A DNA stretch of 64,000 nt, taken from the NCBI RefSeq assembly GCF_963667735.1, contig NZ_OY763919.1:2047539-2111538 (forward strand), in the 5' to 3' direction. Each line of letters opens with the position of its first letter. Positions within the stretch are counted from its first letter, which is position 1. The notes under the pieces were generated by a model. It was not told where the DNA came from, did not search any database, and was given only the letters and a program-made list of their open reading frames with translations. Below, piece by piece: positions 1 to 7,752 of the stretch. This stretch comes from an uncultured Methanoregula sp. GTDB lineage: Archaea > Halobacteriota > Methanomicrobia > Methanomicrobiales > Methanospirillaceae. The position numbers and the translations under genes are program-made.

Positions 1-64
1 CAGGATTATATATTGTGAAGAGGTCCATGCATATCTGTCAATACACAATACAGGAGATAGAATC

Positions 65-187
65 ATGACCATAACACAGCAAATCCGCGAGCACAGCGTC
101 TTTCTGCGGGCCTGCGAAGGCATCCCGCTCATGATTGCCGCGATTGTGCTCCTTTCGATCAGCGCATACATCATGAAGAAGTCGTGA
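65..187 (+). CDS. 40-residue single-span membrane peptide
   Basis: A short frame from ATG to TGA encodes 40 residues. The first 18 residues are polar and include a Cys. About 16 hydrophobic residues follow (roughly residues 21-37), and the protein ends in Met-Lys-Lys-Ser, so one membrane span with a positively charged end is likely. A clear ribosome binding site (AGGAG at 52-56) lies eight bases before the ATG, and a hairpin follows the stop. These three signals together support a real gene despite its size. I do not recognise a family and the function is unknown. It could be a regulatory subunit of a membrane complex, but nothing nearby says which one. Confidence 0.55.
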   Translation: MTITQQIREHSVFLRACEGIPLMIAAIVLLSISAYIMKKS

Positions 188-205
188 TGAATGCGCATTC
201 ATTTA

Positions 206-226
206 CGGGGAGCCGTTTGCTCCCCG
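206..226 (+). terminator. Hairpin after the 40-residue peptide gene
   Basis: An 8-base-pair perfect stem, CGGGGAGC / GCTCCCCG, closes a five-base loop 19 bases after the stop codon. No strong T-run follows, so it may stabilise the mRNA 3' end rather than terminate transcription. Confidence 0.45.
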
Positions 227-345
227 GTCTTCGTTTACGAAAATTCAGCCCTGCGTTTCCTGTATCCTTGTTCCGGGATGCACCCATGACGATTGGTTGG
301 CGGTAACAGAATAGCCCGGTTCATCCAGCTGGTTGTTAATCGGAT

Positions 346-828
346 TTATGGCAGACCTGATTCTTCCGGCTGCCCGATCAGTTCGCCTTCCTCCACTTCA
401 TCTTCCCGGCACCAGATTTCGATCGTCTGCGTTATGCCGGCATATTCCTGGTGATACTCGTCCGGTGTGGAACCCGGGCTCATCGGCACAGAGTTCAGCA
501 GTTTTCCGTCCTTGAAACCATAGAGTTTGCGGAATTTCCAGTCCGGTCCGAGAACTACCGTTCTCTCATAGTAGACATCCTGTGCAAGTTCATGCGTGAA
601 AAAGATCCCTCTTTCCCATTCGAAAAGCGGCTCCCGAACATATCTTCTGATGTACCACCGGAGTTCAGCTACGAGTGACAGCGCGCTGCTGAGCGTGGAG
701 CAGGTGATATAGACCCCGCAGGACATTTTTTTCGGATGATAAAACCGGAGTACCAGGCGGCTCGTTTCAGAAGAGAAAAGGGTATGGTGGAGATCGATGC
801 CTTCCTTCTGGATCAGCAGAATATTCAT
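346..828 (-). CDS. Hypothetical protein downstream of PAN
   Basis: This encodes about 160 residues with no family I recognise. It starts Met-Asn-Ile-Leu-Leu-Ile-Gln and looks like a soluble mixed alpha/beta protein. The centre is rich in aromatic and charged residues (around residues 60-110), and the tail is acidic (Glu-Asp-Glu-Val-Glu-Glu). I chose the ATG at 828 over the one at 834 because a GGGGAG ribosome binding site sits six bases before it, while the upstream ATG touches that site. It follows pan on the same strand by 42 bases, so co-transcription is likely. A link to the proteasome is inferred from position only. Confidence 0.65.
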   Translation of the reverse strand: MNILLIQKEGIDLHHTLFSSETSRLVLRFYHPKKMSCGVYITCSTLSSALSLVAELRWYIRRYVREPLFEWERGIFFTHELAQDVYYERTVVLGPDWKFRKLYGFKDGKLLNSVPMSPGSTPDEYHQEYAGITQTIEIWCREDEVEEGELIGQPEESGLP

Positions 829-870
829 CCACATCTCCCCTGCAACCGCGATGCGCAGAGCATCGGGCGA

Positions 871-2031
871 TCAGGTATACATGCGGTTATCAGTGGTCGT
901 CTCGTTCCTGACTTTCTGGACTGCCGCGATGAAGTCGATCATGCCTACATTCTCCGCTTCACGCCTGACCGCCATCATGCCCGCTTCCCGGCAGATAGCT
1001 TCGAGTTCGGCTCCCGTTGCCTTCTCGGTCCGCCCGGCGATATCCTCAAGATTGACTTCCGCAAGATGCATGTGCCGTGAATGGATCTTCAGGATCTGGA
1101 GCCGGGCATCCTTGTCGGGGACTGCGATCTCGATGAGCCGGTCAAAACGTCCGGGCCGGAGAAGGGCCGGATCGAGCATATCGGCCCGGTTGGTGGCTGC
1201 CATGATCCGCACATTGCCCCGGTTGTCGAACCCGTCCATCTCCGCAAGGAGCTGCATGAGGGTCCGCTGGACCTCCGCGCTGCCGCTGGTCCCGTCATTG
1301 GTACGCATGCTGCCCACGGCATCGATCTCATCGATAAAGATGATCGCTTTCTTGTGCTCGCGGGCAAGCTGGAAGAGTTCGCGGACAAGTCCTGCGCCTT
1401 CGCCAATGAACTTGTGCACGAGTTCGCTCCCGGACATGCGGATGAACGTAGCGTTTGCCTCATGGGCAACCGCTTTTGCAATAAGGGTTTTACCGGTACC
1501 CGGTGCCCCATAGAGCAGGATGCCTTTCGGGGGCTCCACACCGATCCGCCGGAAGATCTCCGGTTTTGTCAGCGGGTACTCGACTGCTTCGCGCACTTCC
1601 CGGATAACGTCCGTAAGGCCGCCGATTTCAGCATAGGTCTCCTGGGGTTTGTCCACCAGTTCCATGACCCGGACGCGGGAATCGTAAATGTTCCCGATCA
1701 CCTTGACGATGGACAGGGCATTGTTGACGGCCACTTTTGCGCCGGGTTTCAATATCGGGCGGAGGTCTTCCGGGGCATGGGTCAGGTATTCCTGGTTGTT
1801 TCCCTGCTGCCGCAGGTAAATTTCCCCGTTCTCAAGGATGTCCACAACAACGGCTACAAAGAGCGGCATCCGCTTGAGCTGGTTATTCTCCCGCTTGAGC
1901 TGGCCGTTCTCTTTTGTGAGATCGTCAACCTTCACCTTCATCTCAAGGAGGGAAGCCTCGAGCTCGTTTACCTGGATCTGGTATTTGAGCTCGGATGAAG
2001 ACGGAGTGTTATTGACGGCTGTCTCTTCCAT
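871..2031 (-). CDS. pan: Proteasome-activating nucleotidase PAN
   Basis: This AAA+ ATPase ring unfolds substrates and feeds them into the archaeal 20S proteasome. The 386 residues are normal for the family. In order they show an N-terminal coiled coil (about 12-54), an OB domain (about 55-125) and one AAA+ module. The module has Walker A Gly-Ala-Pro-Gly-Thr-Gly-Lys-Thr (175-182), pore loop Lys-Phe-Ile-Gly (207-210), Walker B Ile-Phe-Ile-Asp-Glu (231-235) and arginine-finger region Arg-Pro-Gly-Arg-Phe-Asp-Arg (about 292-298). The C terminus ends Met-Tyr-Thr, matching the HbYX motif that docks into the 20S alpha ring and opens its gate. The proteasome alpha and beta genes are not in this window. 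Confidence 0.96.
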   Translation of the reverse strand: MEETAVNNTPSSSELKYQIQVNELEASLLEMKVKVDDLTKENGQLKRENNQLKRMPLFVAVVVDILENGEIYLRQQGNNQEYLTHAPEDLRPILKPGAKVAVNNALSIVKVIGNIYDSRVRVMELVDKPQETYAEIGGLTDVIREVREAVEYPLTKPEIFRRIGVEPPKGILLYGAPGTGKTLIAKAVAHEANATFIRMSGSELVHKFIGEGAGLVRELFQLAREHKKAIIFIDEIDAVGSMRTNDGTSGSAEVQRTLMQLLAEMDGFDNRGNVRIMAATNRADMLDPALLRPGRFDRLIEIAVPDKDARLQILKIHSRHMHLAEVNLEDIAGRTEKATGAELEAICREAGMMAVRREAENVGMIDFIAAVQKVRNETTTDNRMYT

Positions 2032-2069
2032 ATCACTCTTATATTTTCATCTTCAACCATTTATGTGGT

Positions 2070-2489
2070 GTGATTTTGCTAATCAAAGGAAGAGGCATCT
2101 CCAGAGGGACCGGTGCCGGGCAGCTTCTCGTGAGCCCGGCCCCCATCTCATTTTTGTCGGGGGTAGACCCGGCAACGGGTATTATCGTTGAGAAGGGGCA
2201 CCCGAAACAGGGCGCCTGCATTGCGGGCAAGGTCCTCGTCTTTCCCTATGGGAAGGGATCAACGGTCGGTTCCTATGTATTATATGCCCTGAGCAGGAAC
2301 GGGCACGCGCCCGCGGCCATTGTCAACACCGAGGCAGAAGCAATCATCGCTACCGGTGCTATTATCGGCAATATCCCCATGATCGACCGGATTGACTGCC
2401 CGCTTGACAAGCTCAAAGACGGCACGTCCGTCAGGGTTGACGGGGACCGGGGCGAGATGGAATGCCCGGGCTCTCTGTCCCTTGCCTGA
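2070..2489 (+). CDS. Phosphomevalonate dehydratase small subunit (DUF126, aconitase X swivel)
   Basis: This is the swivel-domain subunit of archaeal phosphomevalonate dehydratase. The enzyme converts mevalonate 5-phosphate to trans-anhydromevalonate 5-phosphate in the modified mevalonate pathway to isoprenoid lipids. The 139 residues carry the family signatures: Lys-Gly-Arg-Gly-Ile-Ser-Arg-Gly near the start, Gly-Lys-Val-Leu-Val-Phe-Pro-Tyr-Gly-Lys-Gly-Ser in the middle and Asp-Gly-Asp-Arg-Gly near the end. The catalytic large subunit (DUF521) is not in the window. The start is a GTG at 2070. A TTG at 2076 is an alternative that fits the family start (Leu-Ile-Lys-Gly-Arg) slightly better. The gene is divergent from pan with a short shared promoter region. 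Confidence 0.9.
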   Translation: MILLIKGRGISRGTGAGQLLVSPAPISFLSGVDPATGIIVEKGHPKQGACIAGKVLVFPYGKGSTVGSYVLYALSRNGHAPAAIVNTEAEAIIATGAIIGNIPMIDRIDCPLDKLKDGTSVRVDGDRGEMECPGSLSLA

Positions 2490-2541
2490 TCAATTCCGGT
2501 CAAGCACAATCATCATATAACCCGGACCCTCAATTTCTGGT

Positions 2542-3018
2542 ATGAAAACAAGACTTGTTCTCTCTCTTGTGCTCCTGCTCTGTGCAGCAATTGTCTTTGC
2601 CGGCTGCACCAGTTCTCCGGGAAGCACCGCAGCATCATCGGGTTCAGCAGCCGCGTCCGGCACAACCTCCGGTACGGCCACTCTTGTGACCCAGCCAACC
2701 GATGCCATTCCTGATTACCTTGCGGTTACCGTTGATGTTGGTGAAAAAGATTACCTGGGTAAGATCCCGGTCACCTTCCAGGGTGGCATGGGACAGGTCA
2801 GTGTCAAGAAGATCGATGTCAAGCTGACCCGGACGGATGGGTCCACCCAGGCAGCTACGGTTGGTATCAATAAGGGCGACAATGTTGAACTGGACGGGAC
2901 GCGGGGATCCGGATCCCTCAAGGGACAACCTGACCGGGTCGAGGTCTGGGTCACGATGAACAGCGGTACGACCTACAAAGTAGCAGATGTTATCCGGGAA
3001 TACCGCACCCGCGGATAA
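2542..3018 (+). CDS. Small lipoprotein, unknown function
   Basis: This encodes a 158-residue predicted lipoprotein. It has a signal peptide (Lys-Thr-Arg, then a Leu/Val-rich span) and a lipobox Phe-Ala-Gly-Cys with the lipidated Cys at residue 22. A Ser/Ala/Gly/Thr-rich linker follows to about residue 52. The rest is a small, probably all-beta domain with alternating Val/Lys/Thr. It should sit on the outer face of the cytoplasmic membrane. A TATA-like box (CATATAACC, around 2513) lies about 26 bases before the ATG, pointing to a leaderless single-gene transcript. No enzymatic motif is visible. Confidence 0.8.
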   Translation: MKTRLVLSLVLLLCAAIVFAGCTSSPGSTAASSGSAAASGTTSGTATLVTQPTDAIPDYLAVTVDVGEKDYLGKIPVTFQGGMGQVSVKKIDVKLTRTDGSTQAATVGINKGDNVELDGTRGSGSLKGQPDRVEVWVTMNSGTTYKVADVIREYRTRG

Positions 3019-3072
3019 ATCCTCCCGGAATAACACACTCTTTTTAGCATCCCGGATAAACCGATCAGCATC

Positions 3073-4191
3073 ATGCAGGTGAACTGGCGGGATATTACTG
3101 CAGCAAGGAACTCGTATGCGGTGTTATATGCTGCCTGCGAAACGGCAGGGTATCATCTCGCGCCCGTTGAGATGCCCGAAGCGGACGTGACCTGCTACAG
3201 TCTCAACTCGATCAATGCTCATCAGTATCTTGGAGAGATCCGAGGAGCGGACTGCATCACCATTGCCGGCGGCCCCCATGCCTCGGCTTGCTACCGGGAT
3301 GTTGCCCGGTATGCCGATTATGTGATTGTCGGAGAGGGGGAGTATACGCTCCCCCGGCTTCTCGGTGAGATCGCGGCCGGCAGGGACGGGTGCATCCCCG
3401 GGGTTGCGACCGGAGAATTTTACGAGCCGGCAGATACATGTGTCTGCCTTGATTCCTGGCCGGCCTTTGGCGAGATGAAAGGGTACGTGGAGCTGAGCCG
3501 GGGCTGCCCGTTTGCCTGCGGCTACTGCCAGACCCCGCAGATCTTCGGGCACTGCATGCGGCACCGGTCGATCGATGAGTCCGCCCGGTATGCGAACCGG
3601 TACGGCCAGGCCCGGTTCGTATCCCCGAATGCTTTTGCCTATGGATCGGATGGGATCCATCCCAGGTGGGAGAAGATCGAACGGTTGCTTTCAAAGATCA
3701 GAAGCGAGATCTATTTTGGCACGTTTCCTTCGGAAGTGCGCCCGGAATTTATCTGCGCCGAATCGCTCGATCTGATCAACCGGTACTGTACGAACACGAA
3801 ACTCCATTTTGGGGCCCAGTCAGGGAGCGATGCAGTGCTTGCCCGTCTCCACCGGGGCCATACGGCTGCTGACGTGATCCATGCGGTTGACCTCTGCAGA
3901 GATTACTCCATAATTCCGATCGTGGACTTCATTGTCGGGTTTCCGTTCGAGACGGACGAGGATCAGCTGAAGACTGCGGCTCTCATTCGGGAGGTAGCCC
4001 GGCACGGCAAAATCCATGCCCATCTCTTCCTGCCCCTGCCCGGGACGCCGCTTGCCGGAAGTACCGCGCGGTCACTCCTTCCGGAAACGGAAAAACTCTG
4101 CGGAAAGCTCGCTTTAGGCGGCAGGCTGACCGGTTCCTGGAACGATCCTGCAATAAGGTTTTTACGACATCCTTCAAATGATATACCATGA
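3073..4191 (+). CDS. B12-binding/radical SAM protein, MJ1487-like
   Basis: The first roughly 115 residues form a cobalamin-binding-like Rossmann domain (Gly-Gly-Pro-His-Ala near 66, then Val-Gly-Glu-Gly-Glu near 86, as in B12-binding radical SAM proteins). The radical SAM core follows, with cysteines C145, C149 and C152 in Cys-x3-Cys-x2-Cys to hold a 4Fe-4S cluster. The length (372) and layout match the archaeal MJ1487-type family (recognised from memory, not searched). Members are presumed to do radical chemistry, perhaps methylation, but the substrate is unknown. The stop overlaps the next gene's ATG by four bases (ATGA), so the two are probably translationally coupled. Confidence 0.85.
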   Translation: MQVNWRDITAARNSYAVLYAACETAGYHLAPVEMPEADVTCYSLNSINAHQYLGEIRGADCITIAGGPHASACYRDVARYADYVIVGEGEYTLPRLLGEIAAGRDGCIPGVATGEFYEPADTCVCLDSWPAFGEMKGYVELSRGCPFACGYCQTPQIFGHCMRHRSIDESARYANRYGQARFVSPNAFAYGSDGIHPRWEKIERLLSKIRSEIYFGTFPSEVRPEFICAESLDLINRYCTNTKLHFGAQSGSDAVLARLHRGHTAADVIHAVDLCRDYSIIPIVDFIVGFPFETDEDQLKTAALIREVARHGKIHAHLFLPLPGTPLAGSTARSLLPETEKLCGKLALGGRLTGSWNDPAIRFLRHPSNDIP

Positions 4192-4829
4192 AAGATGTGC
4201 TACTCATAGCAGATCTCCATGGTCAATTCGGTAAAATTGATTCATTTCTGGAGCTTTCTCCGGAAGCGGTATTTATTGCAGGCGATATCACCAATATGGG
4301 TCCCGTTGACGCGGTCGATGACGTGCTCGCACGGATCGACGTGCCCTGTTTTGCTGTGCCCGGCAACTGTGACCCGCGTGAGATCATCGAGACGCTCGAA
4401 CACTCCGACACCGTGTGCATGCACGGTTCGTCGATGAACCTGGGAAAGATGACCATAGTTGGCGTTGGCGGTTCAAACCCGACGCCCTTTGGCACCCCGT
4501 TCGAGCTGACCGACAAGCAGATAGATGACGTGTTGAACAGCGCTATGAAAAAGATGGAAAAGACGGTTCACAACGTCCTCCTCTGCCATGCCCCCCCGTA
4601 TGAAACTCTCGACAAACCTGCCGGGGAGCACGTGGGAAGCCACAGCATCAGGAAGCACATGAAGGCTTTCGATATTGTCTGCTGTGCCCACATTCACGAG
4701 GCCCGGGGCATCATGGAAGTTGACGGTGTCAAGATCGTCAACCCCGGCCCGGCAATGGACGGCCACTGTGCCATGATTCATTTCGGGAACGATGCCCGGG
4801 ACATCAAGATTGAACTGCTGACAGTATAG
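4188..4829 (+). CDS. Calcineurin-like metallophosphoesterase
   Basis: This 213-residue cytosolic protein is a complete metallophosphoesterase domain. The metal ligands are all visible: Asp9-x-His11, Gly-Asp33, Gly-Asn60-Cys-Asp62, His134 (Cys-His-Ala-Pro-Pro) and His168-x-His170. Gly-Asn-Cys-Asp instead of the common Gly-Asn-His-Asp is typical of a small archaeal subgroup. The natural substrate cannot be told from sequence; a phosphodiester or phosphomonoester is expected. It overlaps the radical SAM gene by four bases and is followed by a terminator hairpin, so the two genes form one operon. Confidence 0.88.
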   Translation: MKDVLLIADLHGQFGKIDSFLELSPEAVFIAGDITNMGPVDAVDDVLARIDVPCFAVPGNCDPREIIETLEHSDTVCMHGSSMNLGKMTIVGVGGSNPTPFGTPFELTDKQIDDVLNSAMKKMEKTVHNVLLCHAPPYETLDKPAGEHVGSHSIRKHMKAFDIVCCAHIHEARGIMEVDGVKIVNPGPAMDGHCAMIHFGNDARDIKIELLTV

Positions 4830-4842
4830 GCAGCAGTCCGAT

Positions 4843-4876
4843 CCGGGGGCAGAGTAGATTCTGCTCCCGGAAAAAC
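4843..4876 (+). terminator. Hairpin plus T-rich tail after the phosphoesterase gene
   Basis: An 11-base-pair stem, CCGGGGGCAGA / TCTGCTCCCGG with one G-T pair, closes a six-base loop (4854-4859) 13 bases past the stop. It is followed by AAAAACTCTTTTC. This is a convincing end for the radical SAM/phosphoesterase transcript. Confidence 0.6.
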
Positions 4877-4903
4877 TCTTTTCACGTATCTGAAGTTTAT
4901 ACT

Positions 4904-5057
4904 ATGTTCTGTCGGAACTGTTGTTTTCTGTAACAGCATCCATGGGCTCTGTCCCCGCTGCAGCAACATCACTCACCTTACGTTTTCAGGAAATCTTGCA
5001 AATCGTCCGGCTCACAAACGGGTCCGCGAAGTGGAAGATGCGGATCAGGTCTGTTAA
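4904..5057 (+). pseudogene. Possible small zinc-ribbon gene with a one-base frameshift
   Basis: Frame one from the ATG at 4904 reads Met-Phe-Cys-Arg-Asn-Cys and hits TAA at once. Frame two over the same stretch reads Cys-Asn-Ser-Ile-His-Gly-Leu-Cys-Pro-Arg-Cys and runs open to the TAA at 5055. The interval is 154 bases, that is 51 codons plus one base. Deleting one T near 4919-4926 would give a 50-residue protein with Cys-x2-Cys and Cys-x2-Cys pairs, as in a zinc ribbon. It may be a pseudogene, a sequencing error or chance. No ribosome binding site is obvious. Otherwise the roughly 300 bases between 4830 and 5130 hold nothing recognisable. Confidence 0.3.
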
Positions 5058-5130
5058 AAATGGATACAGAAATGGCGTATCTAAAGATGCACATCCGAAA
5101 TATCGGTCTCTCAAAAAAAAGTTGAATCAG

Positions 5131-5679
5131 CTATCTATCGCTGCAACCGAGAGCCCTTTTTTCCAGGAGCAGTTCCAGGTACGATGCGAGTATTGGTTCG
5201 CCGACTGCCCCTATCTCCTGTGCAATCTTCTCGATCTGAACGGTAGGATCGGAGTTTTCATCTTCGATGATGACTTCGATCTCGGCAAATGTGCCGAGTT
5301 CATCAACGGAATCAAGCGAGATGGAAGCCGTGCCGAGCTTGTAATTCTCCCGCCACTTGTTCACTTCGGTTGTCTTGGTGAACCCGAGCCGGTCGAGCAT
5401 GGTCTCGAATGCAGGACCGGACTCGACAGCAAAGTTGAGTTCTTCCCGTGCCTTGAGCCCGAACTTCCTGATCTTCGGCCCTTTGTAGGTAACAACCGCG
5501 TGATCATCAGTATACCGGACCCGGACCGCCTCGTCAGTCTTTCCGAAATCCCGATGGGGGGCGTTGTAATAGATATCATGCTCGTGCAGTTTGCCTGATG
5601 GTGCTGCATTGAGTGAGATCAGCTGTCCGCGAATCGGATCGAGCGAAGGGACCCTGACTTTTAGTTCGACTTCCAGCAT
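5131..5679 (-). CDS. cyaB: CYTH-domain protein, class IV adenylate cyclase-like
   Basis: This 182-residue protein is a CYTH/triphosphate tunnel domain. It opens with the diagnostic Glu3-x-Glu5-x-Lys7 motif, and alternating charged strands follow (Val-Arg-Val-Arg-Tyr; Tyr-Lys-Gly-Pro-Lys; Ser-Ile-Ser-Leu-Asp-Ser-Val; Phe-Ala-Glu-Ile-Glu-Val) that line a tunnel binding a polyphosphate and Mg2+. Bacterial CyaB makes cAMP, and relatives hydrolyse thiamine triphosphate or tripolyphosphate. Which reaction occurs in methanogens is not settled by sequence, so the symbol names the family only. It is divergent from the FKBP gene with a 55-base promoter region between them, and a TATA-like AGATAAAAG lies about 20 bases upstream. 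Confidence 0.87.
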   Translation of the reverse strand: MLEVELKVRVPSLDPIRGQLISLNAAPSGKLHEHDIYYNAPHRDFGKTDEAVRVRYTDDHAVVTYKGPKIRKFGLKAREELNFAVESGPAFETMLDRLGFTKTTEVNKWRENYKLGTASISLDSVDELGTFAEIEVIIEDENSDPTVQIEKIAQEIGAVGEPILASYLELLLEKRALGCSDR

Positions 5680-5734
5680 AATTGTGCCACACTTTTATCT
5701 GTCTTTATTGCGACTTATTATAGTCAGGTGAACT

Positions 5735-6412
5735 ATGGTAATTAAAGAAGGAGATTTTATCCGTCTGAATTATACCGGCAAAGTCGGTGATAATGTCTTT
5801 GATACAACGAACGAGGAAGAGGCAAAGAACGCCGGAATCCACAGTAAGAACGCGATCTACGGTCCCGTCACCATCTGCGTTGGCCAGAAACATGTGATCA
5901 TCGGGCTCGACGAGGAGCTTGTCGGCAAAAAAGCCGGTGCTGAAGGAACGGTTACCGTTGAACCAGCAAAGGCATTTGGCGAACGCGACCCCAAGAAACT
6001 CCAGTCATTCCCGAAGAACAAGTTCTCCGAGAAGCCGGTCCGCGGCATGCCGGTCAAGATGGAAGAACTCGGCGAAGGGACGGTAGTCGATGTCATTGGC
6101 TCCCGTGTCCTTGTCGACTTCAATGCCCCGCTTGCAGGCCAGACTCTTACCTACTCGTACAAAATCGAGGAGAAAGTTTCTGAGCCCCTTGAGCAGTTCA
6201 AGGGCCTTGTCCGTCTCTATGCCGGAAGGGAGATGGAGATTGCAATGAACGGGAGCACGGTAACAGTAACCCTCCCGCCAGGTATCAACTACGATCGCCG
6301 CTGGCTCCTCTGGCGCGGCCGGATCATACACGAGGGTTTCGAGTTCATCAGCGGCATCTCCGAGATCACTCTTGTCGAGACTTTCAAGAAGCCCGAGAAG
6401 AAAGAAGAATAA
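5735..6412 (+). CDS. FKBP-type peptidyl-prolyl isomerase (long archaeal form)
   Basis: This 225-residue cytosolic protein belongs to the long archaeal FKBP class related to SlyD. Ile-Arg-Leu-Asn-Tyr-Thr-Gly-Lys and Val-Phe-Asp-Thr-Thr at the N terminus form the split FKBP core. An inserted chaperone flap (about residues 85-130, with Gly-Glu-Arg-Asp-Pro-Lys-Lys before it) and a C-terminal extension follow. The family speeds cis-trans isomerisation of prolyl bonds and holds folding intermediates. A ribosome binding site (AGGTGA) lies just before the ATG, and the gene is followed by a T-rich run (CCCTTTTTTG). It appears to be a single-gene unit. Confidence 0.92.
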   Translation: MVIKEGDFIRLNYTGKVGDNVFDTTNEEEAKNAGIHSKNAIYGPVTICVGQKHVIIGLDEELVGKKAGAEGTVTVEPAKAFGERDPKKLQSFPKNKFSEKPVRGMPVKMEELGEGTVVDVIGSRVLVDFNAPLAGQTLTYSYKIEEKVSEPLEQFKGLVRLYAGREMEIAMNGSTVTVTLPPGINYDRRWLLWRGRIIHEGFEFISGISEITLVETFKKPEKKEE

Positions 6413-6651
6413 GTTCAATCCCTTTTTTGCCCGTGTGGCGTATCTGTGTTTTCATATTCAGATCATATCTTCCGGTGAACCTGGTTCAACTCCACCTCTA
6501 AAATCAGAAACTTTTGCCAAAACCGTTGTTCGATCGGTCTGTTTTTTTTGAAACGGAAACCTGATATAGAACAATTCATTCTCTCATCAGAGTCTGTTAC
6601 TCACGCTGTCGAACCGGTTTTTTTAATTAGGTCAATGACGCAATATTCATC

Positions 6652-7752
6652 ATGAGCAAGTCATTTACGATTATACCCATATTGGTGGCTCTTCTTGTAG
6701 CCGGAGTCCTTGTTGCCGGGTGCTCCAGCAGTGATTCATCCTCCAGCTCGCAGAATCCGTCCGCTACTGTTGCAGTCACAACCGCTGCATCTTCGTCAGC
6801 GGCTCTCTATTCTGCCGGGGATATCGTGAAAAACCCCAAATCCAGTTCCACTTCCGGTCTTCTCATCATAGGCTATGATGCAGCCTCCGATAAGTATGAG
6901 CGGGCTTACGTTTACCCTAACAGTGATGGAACCTGGGGGTACCGTATGGATTCCAAGACCGAGAAGATCGACCGGTCAACTATCGATAAAGTGTATACCC
7001 AGAAAGTGACAAATAAAGCGGTTTCCGCAGTTCCGGTAAAAACTCCGACGCCTGCCGTTACCCCCACGATAGTATATACTACTGCGACAACGACGGCGGC
7101 ATCGGCAACCGCAACTACTTCATCCGCTCTCTCTCCTAAAGTTAATAGTATCGAACCCGATAAAGGAAAAACCGGTGAAACGGTCTCTATTACCGATCTG
7201 GTAGGAATCAATTTCCAATCAGGTGCAACGGTCACCCTGGTGAAATCCGGAAATACAAATATTTCTGCAACGAACGTGAATGTCAAATCCGCAAACCTGA
7301 TTACCTGTACCTTTGTGATACCTTCGAATACTACCACTGGTTACTGGAATATTGTTCTAACTAATCCGGATGGACAATATCACCAGTTCCAGAACGGGTT
7401 CAATGTTGTTCAGGGTACTTCTACAACCACAACCACGACAACAACGACTACGACCACATCAGCAAGTGCGGCTACTATAACTTCGATTAGTCCGCCGTCC
7501 CTTGTGACGGGAGGTGTTGATACTGTTGCCCGTATAACGATATATGGGACGAATCTTGGTTCTGCGTCAAACTTCAAACTTACATCGAGCAGCCATACTA
7601 TTACAGGATCGACTTATTACCCATCAACTTCGATTGAAGCTACAGCTGTATGTACTATTCCTGCAGGTTACAGCGATACTTATACTGTATCTCTTCTGGA
7701 CTCCAGTGGAACTGTTGTTTCATCCCTTTCGAACGCGTTCTCTGTCTCTTAG
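6652..7752 (+). CDS. Lipoprotein with two IPT/TIG domains
   Basis: This encodes a 366-residue surface lipoprotein. The signal peptide ends in Val-Ala-Gly-Cys (Cys near residue 24), followed by Ser-rich sequence. A short beta domain (about 50-120) and a Thr/Ala/Pro linker precede a first IPT/TIG domain (about 160-250, starting Val-Asn-Ser-Ile-Glu-Pro-Asp-Lys-Gly). A run of consecutive Thr residues comes next, then a second TIG domain (about 275-366, starting Ile-Thr-Ser-Ile-Ser-Pro-Pro). TIG domains are immunoglobulin-like folds used in adhesion and surface assembly. A TATA-like TTTTAATTAGG lies about 25 bases before the ATG. The poly-Thr linker is encoded by an ACN repeat prone to length change. 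Confidence 0.85.
   Translation: MSKSFTIIPILVALLVAGVLVAGCSSSDSSSSSQNPSATVAVTTAASSSAALYSAGDIVKNPKSSSTSGLLIIGYDAASDKYERAYVYPNSDGTWGYRMDSKTEKIDRSTIDKVYTQKVTNKAVSAVPVKTPTPAVTPTIVYTTATTTAASATATTSSALSPKVNSIEPDKGKTGETVSITDLVGINFQSGATVTLVKSGNTNISATNVNVKSANLITCTFVIPSNTTTGYWNIVLTNPDGQYHQFQNGFNVVQGTSTTTTTTTTTTTTSASAATITSISPPSLVTGGVDTVARITIYGTNLGSASNFKLTSSSHTITGSTYYPSTSIEATAVCTIPAGYSDTYTVSLLDSSGTVVSSLSNAFSVS

Noticed and set aside
1081..1998. Plus-strand frame of 305 codons
   Set aside because: Antisense shadow of PAN, which has full AAA+ motifs in the opposite direction.
4921..5598. Plus-strand frame of 225 codons
   Set aside because: It runs antisense through the CYTH gene, and its sequence is the shadow of that gene; no ribosome binding site or domain.
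7423..7465. ACN-rich tandem stretch in the TIG lipoprotein
   Set aside because: It codes the poly-Thr linker and is not a CRISPR or other independent repeat.
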